9,821 nt of DNA from an uncultured Oxalobacter sp. (GCA_937916185.1 CALGGD010000236.1:1-9821), one strand, 5' to 3'. Shown: positions 1-7,701, counted from the stretch's first letter. Numbers and translations: made by a program. The notes: a model not told the origin generated them from the sequence alone.

Positions 1-99
1 TTTTATGTAAGAATTATCAAAACTGAGGATTGTTTTAAGCTGTTTACGAAACATATCATCAGCAATAGTTTCAGGCTTAAAAATTTTTGTATAATTCAT
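1..99 (-). CDS. unrecognised protein, N-terminal fragment cut by window edge
   Basis: The minus strand has an open frame that starts with ATG at 99 and runs off the left edge after 33 codons (begins MNYTKIFKPETIADDMFRKQ). A second in-frame ATG lies two codons upstream at 105, but the Shine-Dalgarno-like AAAGGGA at 108-114 is only 2 bases from that one and 8 bases from the ATG at 99, so 99 is the better start. The ribosome site overlaps the stop codon of the preceding reading frame (TAA at 113-115), which suggests translational coupling to whatever lies upstream. The visible part is hydrophilic and probably helical, with no signal peptide or membrane segment. I do not recognise the family and assign no function. 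It is AT-rich compared with the cas genes and probably not part of the CRISPR module. Confidence 0.5.
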   Translation of the reverse strand, partial: MNYTKIFKPETIADDMFRKQLKTILSFDNSYIK

Positions 100-107
100 C
101 TTCATGT

Positions 108-114
108 TCCCTTT
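108..114 (-). promoter_or_regulatory. ribosome binding site deciding the start at 99
   Basis: AAAGGGA on the minus strand lies 8 bases before the ATG at 99 but only 2 bases before the ATG at 105, which favours the downstream start. It overlaps the stop codon of the upstream frame. Confidence 0.45.
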
Positions 115-463
115 AATGAAGATTAGCTGCAATAGTTTCTGCAGCCTTTTGAGAGTCGGGTATATCTACCCAACCATACCATGCAGAATCTGTCATAGGA
201 TCCGCTTGGTATTCTAAATGAGAGATACAATCCTTGCCTTTGACAAGGATCATTTCCGTCTCAATCCCTTTCAATTCAGGGCTAATTCCAAACGGCGCAT
301 ACCTTTTTTCCCGTTAAGATTCAATCTGTTACAAAGGGTATTCCCAAAAATTCCATTATTCAAAAGAGGTGTCTCCTAAAAGTTTAGTTAATTGCTTAAT
401 AAATAGGCAAAACTGTACTGAATGTTTCCTCTCGCCATTGACGGTTACAGCCTTCGACCCCAT
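113..463 (-). pseudogene. possible frame-broken small gene, family unknown
   Basis: Three minus-strand frames follow one another here and can be joined into one protein of roughly 115 residues. Frame A starts with ATG at 463 and ends at TAA 356-358 (contains VTVNGERKHSVQF). Frame B is open from 375 to a TGA at 271-273 (contains NNGIFGNTLCNRLNLNGKK). Frame C is open from 313 to the TAA at 113-115 (contains RYAPFGISPELKGIETEM and DSAWYGWVDIPD). A single base change in length near 356-375 would join A to B, and one at the six-A run (304-309 on the plus strand) would join B to C. Frame C alone has an ATG at 253 that would give 46 residues, but it has only a poor ribosome site. Codon composition looks protein-like in all three parts, but I recognise no domain. 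The reading as one decayed gene is inference; separate small ORFs or plain noncoding sequence are possible. Confidence 0.3.
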
Positions 464-489
464 CAAGTCTACCAGAAAACATGGCTCAG

Positions 490-1404
490 TCAGCTTATGG
501 AATACCGCCCAAGACCAAAGGCGGCATTTTTGCCGACATGCAGCCATTGTCCAAGGTTCAGGTAGTGCATCAGTTCAGGAGTCAGCTTATCCAATCGCCA
601 TTCACCGACGACACCGCCAAGCTGCATTTTCTGATGCTGTCTTGAAGAATAGCGTGTCCAGTCCAGCCATTCCAGATTACAACGGGATGTCACCTGGTCA
701 GCCTGCAAAGAAAGATCCTTGAAATCCATTTTTCTTTCAGTACCCATATAGAATTCCTTCAGCAGGCTGATACGTCTGACCAAGGTCATCAGCAACCGTC
801 TGGCAGTGACCTCTGAAGGAGGCAGTGCATGTCCGTTTTCTTGCAGACGCAGAGGCGTGTCAATCTTCAACTTTACGGTATCGGTTTCTGGTGTCCGTAA
901 AGTCAGGCAGGTTTCATGCTGCAGGATTTTCCGGTTCTGGGTATCATAGATACTTTGCCTGTCATGCCCCTTTTCAAGTTGGATGTCCTGCAGTTCAGCA
1001 GTGCCATGCCCGACATCGTGCAGGAATGCCCGTTGCCAGCTATAGGCAATCAATGCCATCTGCTGGATGGCTGTCCCTATCAGGACCATGGAGAAGGCAA
1101 GGTTTTCACCAGGCTGAAGGGTTTTCTTCCCCCAGCCGTCCGGCTCAATCACATAGGGAGTTGGAACCTGTGAGAATTTTTGTAAAGGGTGATTCTCCGG
1201 TGGGCAGGGTTCAAACAGGTTGGTATAAGGGCAGGTTCTCTGGAGCGGGCAGTCTTGGCAGGTCTGCATCCTTGTCATACAAGCAGTACGGCGCAATGCC
1301 CGCCCGAACGCTCCACGTAACATCGAGCCGGCGAAGTCAGGCAGGCGGATCGGGGTCAGTACCCTGAACAGGAAATGATAACGGGCAATGGGGTAGTTCT
1401 GCAT
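490..1404 (-). CDS. cas6: Cas6 family pre-crRNA processing endoribonuclease (PF10040-like)
   Basis: This 304-residue protein is the likely pre-crRNA endoribonuclease that cuts the CRISPR transcript within each repeat to supply crRNAs to the Csm complex. The RAMP-type C-terminus is clear: LGGVVGEWRL (262-271) followed by the glycine-rich HVGKNAAFGLGRYSI (289-303), as in the PF10040 Cas6 family. The N-terminus has the pattern LPDFAGSMLRGAFGRAL (21-37). A cysteine cluster follows (Cys42, 49, 52, 58 and 67, including CQDCPLQRTCPY), as often seen in this Cas6 branch; it may bind a metal. Histidines such as His10 near the N-terminus and His289 are candidates for catalysis, but I cannot assign the catalytic residue by eye. 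The gene begins 9 bases after the csm5 stop with only a weak ribosome site, so it is probably translated from the same mRNA. It is the last recognisable cas gene before the AT-rich flank. Confidence 0.88.
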   Translation of the reverse strand: MQNYPIARYHFLFRVLTPIRLPDFAGSMLRGAFGRALRRTACMTRMQTCQDCPLQRTCPYTNLFEPCPPENHPLQKFSQVPTPYVIEPDGWGKKTLQPGENLAFSMVLIGTAIQQMALIAYSWQRAFLHDVGHGTAELQDIQLEKGHDRQSIYDTQNRKILQHETCLTLRTPETDTVKLKIDTPLRLQENGHALPPSEVTARRLLMTLVRRISLLKEFYMGTERKMDFKDLSLQADQVTSRCNLEWLDWTRYSSRQHQKMQLGGVVGEWRLDKLTPELMHYLNLGQWLHVGKNAAFGLGRYSIS

Positions 1405-1413
1405 AGATTGCTG

Positions 1414-3000
1414 TCAGCTTTCCAGTTCCTTGAAAAATTCCTTGTTCTTCTTGCTGAGCAGGTCTTTTTTCTTGAAGATTGATTTTACTGCCGCAATACA
1501 GGCTTGTCGGTCAGCTCTTGAGAGTTCGGCTACTGCATTTTTCAGGCTGATTTTGACCTCACCAACAGCTGTGTTCCCAACATCCTTTGCCCGGACAGAT
1601 TCCAATTTCCCAGTGATTTCTACAGCTACCCGTTCGCCTTTTGGCATTGCTGCTATCTCTTCGGCTCTCTGTTGGGCAGCCTGTTCTTCTGCCTGGCGTT
1701 TGGCTTCCTGTTCTGCCTTTTCTTGGACAATGGCAGCTTTTCTCTTAGCCATAGCTGTTCTGATTTCAGACAGTTTCTGTTGAAGGGCTGCGCTGTCCGG
1801 CAGGGAAGCCTGTTGCTGTCCACACCATTTTTTCAGGGCTGGCAGGTCATCTTCTGGGGCGATTTCAACCAATGCCCAGCCAAAAGGCACATTGCCATTG
1901 CCGCAATCGGTCAGCCAGATGGTTGTTGTACTGCTTTCATAGGTGGTTTTTTTGTCCTTGCCGTGCATAATCTTGATTTCAGCCACATTGCCGGTGTAGG
2001 TTTTGCTTTCTGCGCCACCATACTGACCCAGCTTGGCAAGGAAAGCATTGCCGGAGTCCAGTTTTTCCTGGATGCCTGACAGCAGTCTCTCAATGCTGTC
2101 CAGCCATTGACCGGAAACCAGTTTTGCGCCCTGAAGTGTACGCAGGACAGTCAGGTCACGTTCCATATGATGCAGGTAATACCGGTTGCAGTCATGGGCA
2201 AGAGCCTTCAGGTTCTCTATCGTCCAAGCCGGGATTTTCTTCTTTTCTGCATGGATGCCTGACAGGGAGTGCAGGTTGATGCTGCCGGTGAAGCAGCGGT
2301 ATTGGGCAGGGATGATGACCTGTTTCCTGGCAGGAATGGTGCTGCTGTCCTGCTGCCTGCCGGTCAGCAGTTTCTTTTTATACTGCCTTGCCATCACAAT
2401 CTGATGGGCGGGATTCCCTGCTGCCAGGTCACTGACTTTCAGGAGCCTGAAAGCAGATTGGGCAAAATTGAAGCCTTCCATCCGTAGCAGGTGGTTTTCC
2501 CATTGGGTTGCCTGCCGTGCTGGAACCCGAGGCTTTTCACCATTGTTCAGACGGTCAAGGATAGCGGTGCGGATGGCGCCTTTCAGGGAACTGCCTGGCA
2601 GGTAAGGGATGCTTGTGTGCGGATGACAGGTTGTCCGGTCGATGGAAAGCCGGTTGATGATATTGTTGCCATTGGAGATTTTCTGGGCAGGCCTCCCGAT
2701 TTTCTCATCGTATTCCCTGCTGATTTCATCCGTAACAGGAATGACCTGCCGGGAACAGCCGATAAAGGGTTCCGGATGGTTCCTGAAGAAGTTCTGTATG
2801 CCTTGCAGGTCGGCATCCCTTGCCACCCGTAGAAGCTGGCTGCGCTGAGAATCATTCAAGACAGCCAGGCTTGGGTCAAAGGCATAGAGACCGTTTCCAT
2901 CAATGACATAATCTGTTGGTTCAAAGGTTTCACCGCATCCGATATGGATGGGGGTCAATGGGGTGATGGCAATGGTGGCTGCCTGCTCGAATGGTGTCAT
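1414..3000 (-). CDS. csm5: Csm5, type III-A RAMP subunit with long C-terminal extension
   Basis: Csm5 is the Cas7-like RAMP subunit that caps the 3'-end side of the crRNA in the type III-A complex and is needed for crRNA maturation. The N-terminal RAMP fold shows ITPLTPIHIGCGETFEPTDY (12-31) and the typical PYLPGSSLKGAIRTAIL (132-148). A second conserved stretch around 318-378 (GNAFLAKLGQYGG and the later VPFGWALVEI) matches the family's C-terminal half. At 528 residues it is well over the 340-400 usual for Csm5. The excess is at the C-terminus: a Glu/Lys/Ala/Gln-rich stretch at about 404-452 that reads as a coiled coil, then a small domain (455-528) ending in a very lysine-rich tail. It overlaps csm4 by 4 bases (ATGA) and has a good ribosome site, GGGAGG, 6 bases before the ATG. 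Confidence 0.92.
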   Translation of the reverse strand: MTPFEQAATIAITPLTPIHIGCGETFEPTDYVIDGNGLYAFDPSLAVLNDSQRSQLLRVARDADLQGIQNFFRNHPEPFIGCSRQVIPVTDEISREYDEKIGRPAQKISNGNNIINRLSIDRTTCHPHTSIPYLPGSSLKGAIRTAILDRLNNGEKPRVPARQATQWENHLLRMEGFNFAQSAFRLLKVSDLAAGNPAHQIVMARQYKKKLLTGRQQDSSTIPARKQVIIPAQYRCFTGSINLHSLSGIHAEKKKIPAWTIENLKALAHDCNRYYLHHMERDLTVLRTLQGAKLVSGQWLDSIERLLSGIQEKLDSGNAFLAKLGQYGGAESKTYTGNVAEIKIMHGKDKKTTYESSTTTIWLTDCGNGNVPFGWALVEIAPEDDLPALKKWCGQQQASLPDSAALQQKLSEIRTAMAKRKAAIVQEKAEQEAKRQAEEQAAQQRAEEIAAMPKGERVAVEITGKLESVRAKDVGNTAVGEVKISLKNAVAELSRADRQACIAAVKSIFKKKDLLSKKNKEFFKELES

Positions 3001-3929
3001 ACGGATCCTCCCTCAATGGCTGGCAGGTAGATGACAGGGGCATAACCCTGATGGACTGTTCTGGCATCATAAAAGGACAGGTTGCCGATGCCTTGACCGA
3101 TCCAAGGGGTATCCTGTTCCTGAGGCAGGGTGAATCCCGCACCTGCCTTGGTCATCAGCAGGGGGCGTTTGAAAGGATTTTTTCCCTTGGCTGCGACATC
3201 GCCATGTCTGCCAAAACGAACCTGTGTCTGGTAATAGCTTTTTGCAGGGACAATCCCTAGGCTCTGGGGAGCGCAGGATGCCAGCGTCATGCAGGTTGTG
3301 CCTGATTGTCGTTGCCACTGCCAGGGTTCCATGGCAGTCATGCTGAATTTCCCTAGACCGGTTCCTGCATCCCGTCCATAACCGGACTGACCGATTGACC
3401 TGATGGCTGCCATCAAAGTTTCTTTGTCTAAACGGGACTCATCCAATACCGCATAGAGATGGAATCCTGACTTTTGGTGATACCAGGTTTGTGGTTGGGT
3501 GAAAGGGGCGAACATGCCGGTTCCTGTTGTGCCGGTTGACCGGTTGATGGTGTTGTGGTGCTGCATGGTATGCAGGGCACCCGCATTGGCATCTCTGTCG
3601 TTCTTGGCAGACTGCTGCCATGCTGGCAGGGGGGTATCCAATGCATCCAAGGGCAGCCAACGCCGTTTCTTCAGTACCTTGATATCGGTTTTATCATCCT
3701 GGTCCCAGGTACGGGACGGCAGTGCTGGCAATGGGACATAACCTTTTGGAAAGGCATCGGACAGGACGATGAATGGGGAACCGGTTGTGTATCCTTCCAA
3801 CAGGCTTTCCAACGCATCGTTGCCCAATTGGTAGTGGAGTGTCCAGCACAGCTGACCGAACAGGGTGTCCCCGACAAGCGGTGTCCCGAAGGCGGTCTGC
3901 GGTTCGATGGTGAGACGGTATGTCTGCAT
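2997..3929 (-). CDS. csm4: Csm4, type III-A Cas5-like RAMP subunit
   Basis: Csm4 is the Cas5-group subunit that holds the 5' repeat-derived tag of the crRNA and contacts Cas10 at the base of the complex. The 310-residue length is normal. The start MQTYRLTIEPQTAFGTPLVG (1-20) with DTLFGQLCW (21-29) is the usual Csm4 opening. A glycine-rich loop SIGQSGYGRDAGTGLGKF (178-195) and the C-terminal FKRPLLMTKAGAGF (253-266) and HQGYAPVIYLP (293-303) are also family features. It starts 3 bases after the csm3 stop with no clear ribosome site of its own, so it probably depends on coupled translation, and it ends in a 4-base ATGA overlap with csm5. I see no damage or missing segment. Confidence 0.92.
   Translation of the reverse strand: MQTYRLTIEPQTAFGTPLVGDTLFGQLCWTLHYQLGNDALESLLEGYTTGSPFIVLSDAFPKGYVPLPALPSRTWDQDDKTDIKVLKKRRWLPLDALDTPLPAWQQSAKNDRDANAGALHTMQHHNTINRSTGTTGTGMFAPFTQPQTWYHQKSGFHLYAVLDESRLDKETLMAAIRSIGQSGYGRDAGTGLGKFSMTAMEPWQWQRQSGTTCMTLASCAPQSLGIVPAKSYYQTQVRFGRHGDVAAKGKNPFKRPLLMTKAGAGFTLPQEQDTPWIGQGIGNLSFYDARTVHQGYAPVIYLPAIEGGSV
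3007..3012 (-). promoter_or_regulatory. strong ribosome binding site of csm5
   Basis: GGGAGG on the minus strand sits 6 bases before the csm5 ATG, inside the end of csm4. It is the strongest Shine-Dalgarno match I found in the operon and confirms the start at 3000. Confidence 0.6.
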
Positions 3930-3932
3930 AGG

Positions 3933-4640
3933 TCAGTTCAGTTCAAAAGGTTTGATTGCGGCGAATTTCCCAGAAGCAGGCTCTCCATCAATCTTGATGT
4001 CCTTGAAGACGACTTTGCCATAGCCCCGGGAGCCTGAACCGCCCAGGCTGTCCAGTTCCAAGAGTTTCAGCCCTGCGAGGACGGTGTCAAGCAGTGCAGC
4101 ATCGTCAGTGTCCAGCTGTTTGACGGCAAGCTTGAAATCAAATTCGGCACCGGCTGGGACACGTTCTGAAAAACGTGGATTCTGTGCGGTGCCAGAAATA
4201 CGGTTGATGCTGTTCTCGCTTTTCACTTCCGTCGGCAGCAGGTTGTCTTCATTCAGATGGTCTGCCCAGGTTTCATTGAGTGGGCAGTCCCAGAATGCCA
4301 GACGGGTCGGTCCGATTTTCTGGGCATTTTCTTGAGAGAGCTGGTCAGAGCCGCTGGTGCCGAACAGCTGAAGGATTGGCAATACCCGTTTCTCGTTGCT
4401 GCTGTCCATATCCTTGAATTGCAGCGGGGTTTCCTTGACGGCACCGCTCCGCCATTCCAGAAGGCTCCTGATTTTGCCTTTCAGGCTGGAGCCGGGGATA
4501 TAAGGCTTGTTGGTCAACGGGTTCCTGATGACTGTGTTATCGATGCCGCCAATATGCATTTCGGTATCGCCGGCACCGATATGCAGACCAGTCTTCAGTT
4601 CAATGGTGGCTGTGATGGTGATGATGTTTTTCAGTTTCAT
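3933..4640 (-). CDS. csm3: Csm3, type III-A backbone subunit and target-RNA endonuclease
   Basis: Csm3 forms the repeated backbone of the complex and cuts target RNA at regular 6-nucleotide steps. The 235-residue protein has the family order: GLHIGAGDTEMHIGGIDNTV (18-37), PYIPGSSLKGKIRSLLE (46-62), ENSINRISGTAQNPRFSERV (142-161) and the glycine-rich SLGGSGSRGYGKVVF (198-212). Asp34 in the GGIDNTV motif matches the catalytic aspartate known from characterised Csm3 proteins (Asp32 or Asp33), so RNA cleavage should be active. The start codon overlaps the csm2 stop (ATGA), and an AGAGG ribosome site lies 7 bases upstream at 4648-4652, inside csm2. Confidence 0.95.
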   Translation of the reverse strand: MKLKNIITITATIELKTGLHIGAGDTEMHIGGIDNTVIRNPLTNKPYIPGSSLKGKIRSLLEWRSGAVKETPLQFKDMDSSNEKRVLPILQLFGTSGSDQLSQENAQKIGPTRLAFWDCPLNETWADHLNEDNLLPTEVKSENSINRISGTAQNPRFSERVPAGAEFDFKLAVKQLDTDDAALLDTVLAGLKLLELDSLGGSGSRGYGKVVFKDIKIDGEPASGKFAAIKPFELN

Positions 4641-5032
4641 CGGGTAGCCTCTTTTGCCTTTCTGAAGCCGATCATGGCTTCCATAAACAGTTTGCAGTGA
4701 CGGAGTGTTTCGTAATCTTTGATTTCACGGATGCACTGGGAGAGGATTTTCACAAAATTGTCATCCACCAGCTGGCGGCCTTGTGCATAGGCTGCCTTGG
4801 CATTGAGCATCCGGATGAACGGTTCCATTTCTTTGAAACGGGATTCCCTTTGTTCACGTTTGACTGCCTGGAGACGGTCATTGAACATGACCAGCTCATC
4901 GTAGAATTTACGGAGCTGGGTGGATTTGTTGGCGTTCCGGTTTGCACTGATGGTTTCTGCCGCGTCTTCAGCGATGCTGCTGAAGATTTCTGGTGGCAGG
5001 TTCTTGCCGAATTGAATCTTCTGTACGTTCAT
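4637..5032 (-). CDS. csm2: Csm2, type III-A small subunit
   Basis: Csm2 is the small helical subunit (Cas11 role) that runs along the inner filament of the complex and helps hold the crRNA-target duplex. The 131-residue sequence is predicted helical throughout and has the family segments KSTQLRKFYDELVMFNDR (36-53) and NAKAAYAQGRQLVDDNFVKI (77-96). It is rich in Arg and Lys, as expected for nucleic-acid contact. It begins 11 bases after the cas10 stop with a poor ribosome site and overlaps csm3 by 4 bases. Presence of a separate csm2 between cas10 and csm3 is what distinguishes this locus as III-A rather than III-B. Confidence 0.92.
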   Translation of the reverse strand: MNVQKIQFGKNLPPEIFSSIAEDAAETISANRNANKSTQLRKFYDELVMFNDRLQAVKREQRESRFKEMEPFIRMLNAKAAYAQGRQLVDDNFVKILSQCIREIKDYETLRHCKLFMEAMIGFRKAKEATR

Positions 5033-5043
5033 AATGGGTTCTT

Positions 5044-7656
5044 TCAGCGTTGGCGGTAAAAATAGTTGGAAAGGGGAATCCTGTAAGCGGCACGGAAGGC
5101 ATTGATGCCTTTTTCTCCGATTTCACCCGTAACATGAATCATGGCAGTCTGTTTTGCCTGTCTGTCTTTAAGTATCAAGGTGCGGATGGTGCGGTAAGCA
5201 AGCTGGCTCCGCCACATGGAGGCTTCAATATCATTGCCTGTTCTTTCTCGTTCAGCCATATCAATCAAGGAAAAGAGGCTGTACAGGTAACCTGATGAAA
5301 GACCATAGGTTTCTTTCAGTTCTTCAAGCGTTTCTTCTGCCTTGTCAAGCTGCTGCCATGTTGTCCATTGAACAGGGATACTGAACAGGTTGACCGCATT
5401 TTTTCCGTCAATCTGTTTGGCTGCTGAGAGAGCTTCTTCAGCGGCTTCTGCCAAGGCATAGACGGGATAACCGGGTTTTGTCATGACCATACCGACTGAG
5501 AAATGGATTTCCGGATTGTTGGCAACGTAAATCTTGAAGGCCGATGCAAGGTCTTTTGCCAGTTTCTGGGTGCTGTACCATGAACCAATCAGGAAGAAGT
5601 CATCACCGCCAGCAAAAACCGTGTAGGTGTTTGGATATCTCCCTTGACAGAGGGCAGGGAGGTAAACGGCAAAAAAGGCGTTCATCTGACGGGACATGGA
5701 TGCCATCTTGGCGAAGGTTGTCCTGCGGAGACCTTGCTGGAAAATCCTGCCCAGGTTGTCCACATCGCCTTTCAAAGTCATCAAGGCAGTCAATCCTTTC
5801 GTCTTGCCATCATTGGTCAGTTGACGGTCTTCGCAGGCGATATGGTTGAAGGTTTTGATCTGCCCGATGACAGCGGTTTCCTCAACGTCTTTGTATTTTT
5901 CTTTCTGGATCAGGTCATCATCCTTGAAAGTGGGGACATAACCGTTGATGTTGCGGCGTGCATAACCATTCCAGAGGACTGCATCAGGACTGTCCGGCAG
6001 GGAAAAATCCCAGCATCGGCGAAGGATGCCATCCTGAGCCAGTTTCGCAAACCTGCCAGTGATGTCTTCATCTTGTGTGAAAGCAATCCGATAGCCAAAG
6101 ACCGGCAGTTCGCATAATACGGTATTGCCGCCTTCTGAGATGCCGGCTGCATCATTCAGCAGAAGGATGCGCTCGGATTTCACCAATTGCTGTCCCATCA
6201 GAATCTGGTCTCGGCTGATTGCTGAAGAAGGCTGTTCATTTTCTTTCCGGTCAGGGTTGTCAGCGGGAAGATGACCATGCCAGGCACATGGGCTTTCAAA
6301 GTTTTCCATTGGTATGACGGGGGAAACCTGATGGCAAAGGTCAAACCGTTGCAACTTGGCGGTCTCAAGCTGTTCAAACAGTTTTTTCATCAGGACTGAA
6401 AAACCGCTATTGTTTCCTTCCCCTTCAAGGAAATCATTGCAGCAGGCACTCTGCCAAGCCAGTCCGATACCAGCAATGCCATAGGTGTGTTCGATGAACC
6501 ATTGATTCAGTTCTGCCTGAACGGTTTTGAGTTTTTCGATGGTTTCCTCAGTGTTCTCCGCGACAATCAGGCATTTCCCTGCTGCATTGATAATCTGGCT
6601 GGTAGAGGGCAGGTCAAGGGCTTCCAGGATTTTGATGGCAGCGGTTTCCATCAGAAGCGAGACATGAAGCGAACGCCCACGCAGCAGTTTTGCCGCCTGT
6701 CGGTTGGTTTCACTGCCTTCGGCGAAGATGAAGTCCTGGATGCCGAAAAAGTCACCTTGTATCAACAGGAATTTTGCTTCATTCCAGTCACTGCGGTCAG
6801 CCAGTTTCTTAACTGCCTCTGCATCTTCTTTCTGATGGGTATGATGGTATCGCCATAAGGCGACAGCCAATGCAGCGGTTGTCTTGCTGTGGTCATACAA
6901 AGAGACTTCAGGACGCACACCAAATGCAGTGGCAGAAGGTATAGCATGGGTATAGGTCAGCCATGCAGTATCGAAGTGGTCCAGCCAAAGCTGCCAGCTG
7001 CTACGGTGGGAAGCAGGGATTTTCTTGAGTCCATCGCAGAAAGCATCCCATAATGCCCGGTATTCCTGTTTGGCTTTAGCGTCATCTGTTGGTTCTACCT
7101 TGGCTTTCTGAACAGGGAAGATGTTTTTTGCTGAAAGGGGCTTCAATGGATAGCAATATGCCAGAGTATCCTGTTTTCGGTCTTTCAGGCTTATCTGCTC
7201 AAAGAGTGTCAATTCCCGTGATTGCAGGTAATTCCTATGTTCTTCACTGTCGTTATAGCCTTCAAAGGTTTCACGTTCAAAGCCTGATGCAATACGGTCA
7301 GCTGTTGCGATGACCCATTGCAGGAATGTCTGTGGATTATGGTGCATCGCTGCTGCATTGACGAGGCTATCGGTGATGTCCCAGCTGTCTGAAGATCGGC
7401 TCGCAAATGGAGACATATCCCCTCTAATAAGGTCAGGGGCATTCTGTTCGATGACGTTAAATGCTAACGCAGTATAGGCGGCATGTTGATGGGAGAACCA
7501 TTGGCCTTCTTTGTGATATCTGCAATAGAGCTGAAGGTGAGCGTCTTTCTGTCCTTTAGAACACGGAATATCAGCACGCTGGGCAAATTTCCCCAAATCG
7601 TGGACCATTGCCGAAAAGGCAACCCTACAGGCTTCATTCAGTCGGTTTCCGTCCAT
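5044..7656 (-). CDS. cas10: Cas10/Csm1, large subunit with HD nuclease and cyclic oligoadenylate synthase
   Basis: Cas10 is the signature subunit of type III systems. On target RNA binding, its HD domain cuts ssDNA and its Palm domain converts ATP to cyclic oligoadenylates. The 870-residue protein has an HD motif at His19-Asp20 (AMVHDLGKFAQRA), with further histidines at 56, 58, 105 and 106 and Asp120 in TADRIASG that fit an HD metal site. The first Palm region shows LLIQGDFFGIQDFIF (297-311). The second shows LKGDVDNLGRIF (628-639) and the cyclase motif GGDD at 683-686 (TVFAGGDDFFLIGSW). Both activities therefore look intact. A probable metal-binding spot between the Palms is Cys441/His442 with Cys457, His460 and His462, mixed Cys/His rather than four cysteines. 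An AAAGGG ribosome site lies 4 bases before the ATG. It follows a 72-base gap, the longest between genes in the cas region. Confidence 0.96.
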   Translation of the reverse strand: MDGNRLNEACRVAFSAMVHDLGKFAQRADIPCSKGQKDAHLQLYCRYHKEGQWFSHQHAAYTALAFNVIEQNAPDLIRGDMSPFASRSSDSWDITDSLVNAAAMHHNPQTFLQWVIATADRIASGFERETFEGYNDSEEHRNYLQSRELTLFEQISLKDRKQDTLAYCYPLKPLSAKNIFPVQKAKVEPTDDAKAKQEYRALWDAFCDGLKKIPASHRSSWQLWLDHFDTAWLTYTHAIPSATAFGVRPEVSLYDHSKTTAALAVALWRYHHTHQKEDAEAVKKLADRSDWNEAKFLLIQGDFFGIQDFIFAEGSETNRQAAKLLRGRSLHVSLLMETAAIKILEALDLPSTSQIINAAGKCLIVAENTEETIEKLKTVQAELNQWFIEHTYGIAGIGLAWQSACCNDFLEGEGNNSGFSVLMKKLFEQLETAKLQRFDLCHQVSPVIPMENFESPCAWHGHLPADNPDRKENEQPSSAISRDQILMGQQLVKSERILLLNDAAGISEGGNTVLCELPVFGYRIAFTQDEDITGRFAKLAQDGILRRCWDFSLPDSPDAVLWNGYARRNINGYVPTFKDDDLIQKEKYKDVEETAVIGQIKTFNHIACEDRQLTNDGKTKGLTALMTLKGDVDNLGRIFQQGLRRTTFAKMASMSRQMNAFFAVYLPALCQGRYPNTYTVFAGGDDFFLIGSWYSTQKLAKDLASAFKIYVANNPEIHFSVGMVMTKPGYPVYALAEAAEEALSAAKQIDGKNAVNLFSIPVQWTTWQQLDKAEETLEELKETYGLSSGYLYSLFSLIDMAERERTGNDIEASMWRSQLAYRTIRTLILKDRQAKQTAMIHVTGEIGEKGINAFRAAYRIPLSNYFYRQR

Positions 7657-7672
7657 AAAACCCTTTCTTATT

Positions 7673-7701
7673 TATATAAGGTTCATCACTCTGCAATCTA
7701 A
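7673..7701 (-). promoter_or_regulatory. weak candidate promoter for the csm operon
   Basis: In the AT-rich 72-base gap before cas10, the minus strand has TATATA (7673-7678) as a possible -10 box, with TTAGAT (7696-7701) 17 bases upstream as a poor -35 box. The leader would be only about 10 bases, barely including the AAAGGG ribosome site at 7661-7666. The gap may simply be a spacer in a longer transcript. Confidence 0.2.

Noticed and set aside
304..309. Programmed frameshift at the run of six A residues (minus strand)
   Set aside because: The zero-frame codons do not form a canonical slippery heptamer and a second frame break nearby points to decay or sequence error rather than programmed slippage.
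356..489. Rho-independent terminator after cas6
   Set aside because: I found no GC-rich hairpin followed by a T run on the minus strand in this stretch.
369..722. Plus-strand ORF of 117 codons across the cas6 end
   Set aside because: It mostly lies antisense to cas6, has no recognisable domain and no ribosome site; it is a shadow of the minus-strand gene.
825..1367. Plus-strand 180-codon ORF inside cas6
   Set aside because: It is antisense to a well-supported gene, rich in Ser/Arg/Gly from the opposite strand's codons, with no domain.
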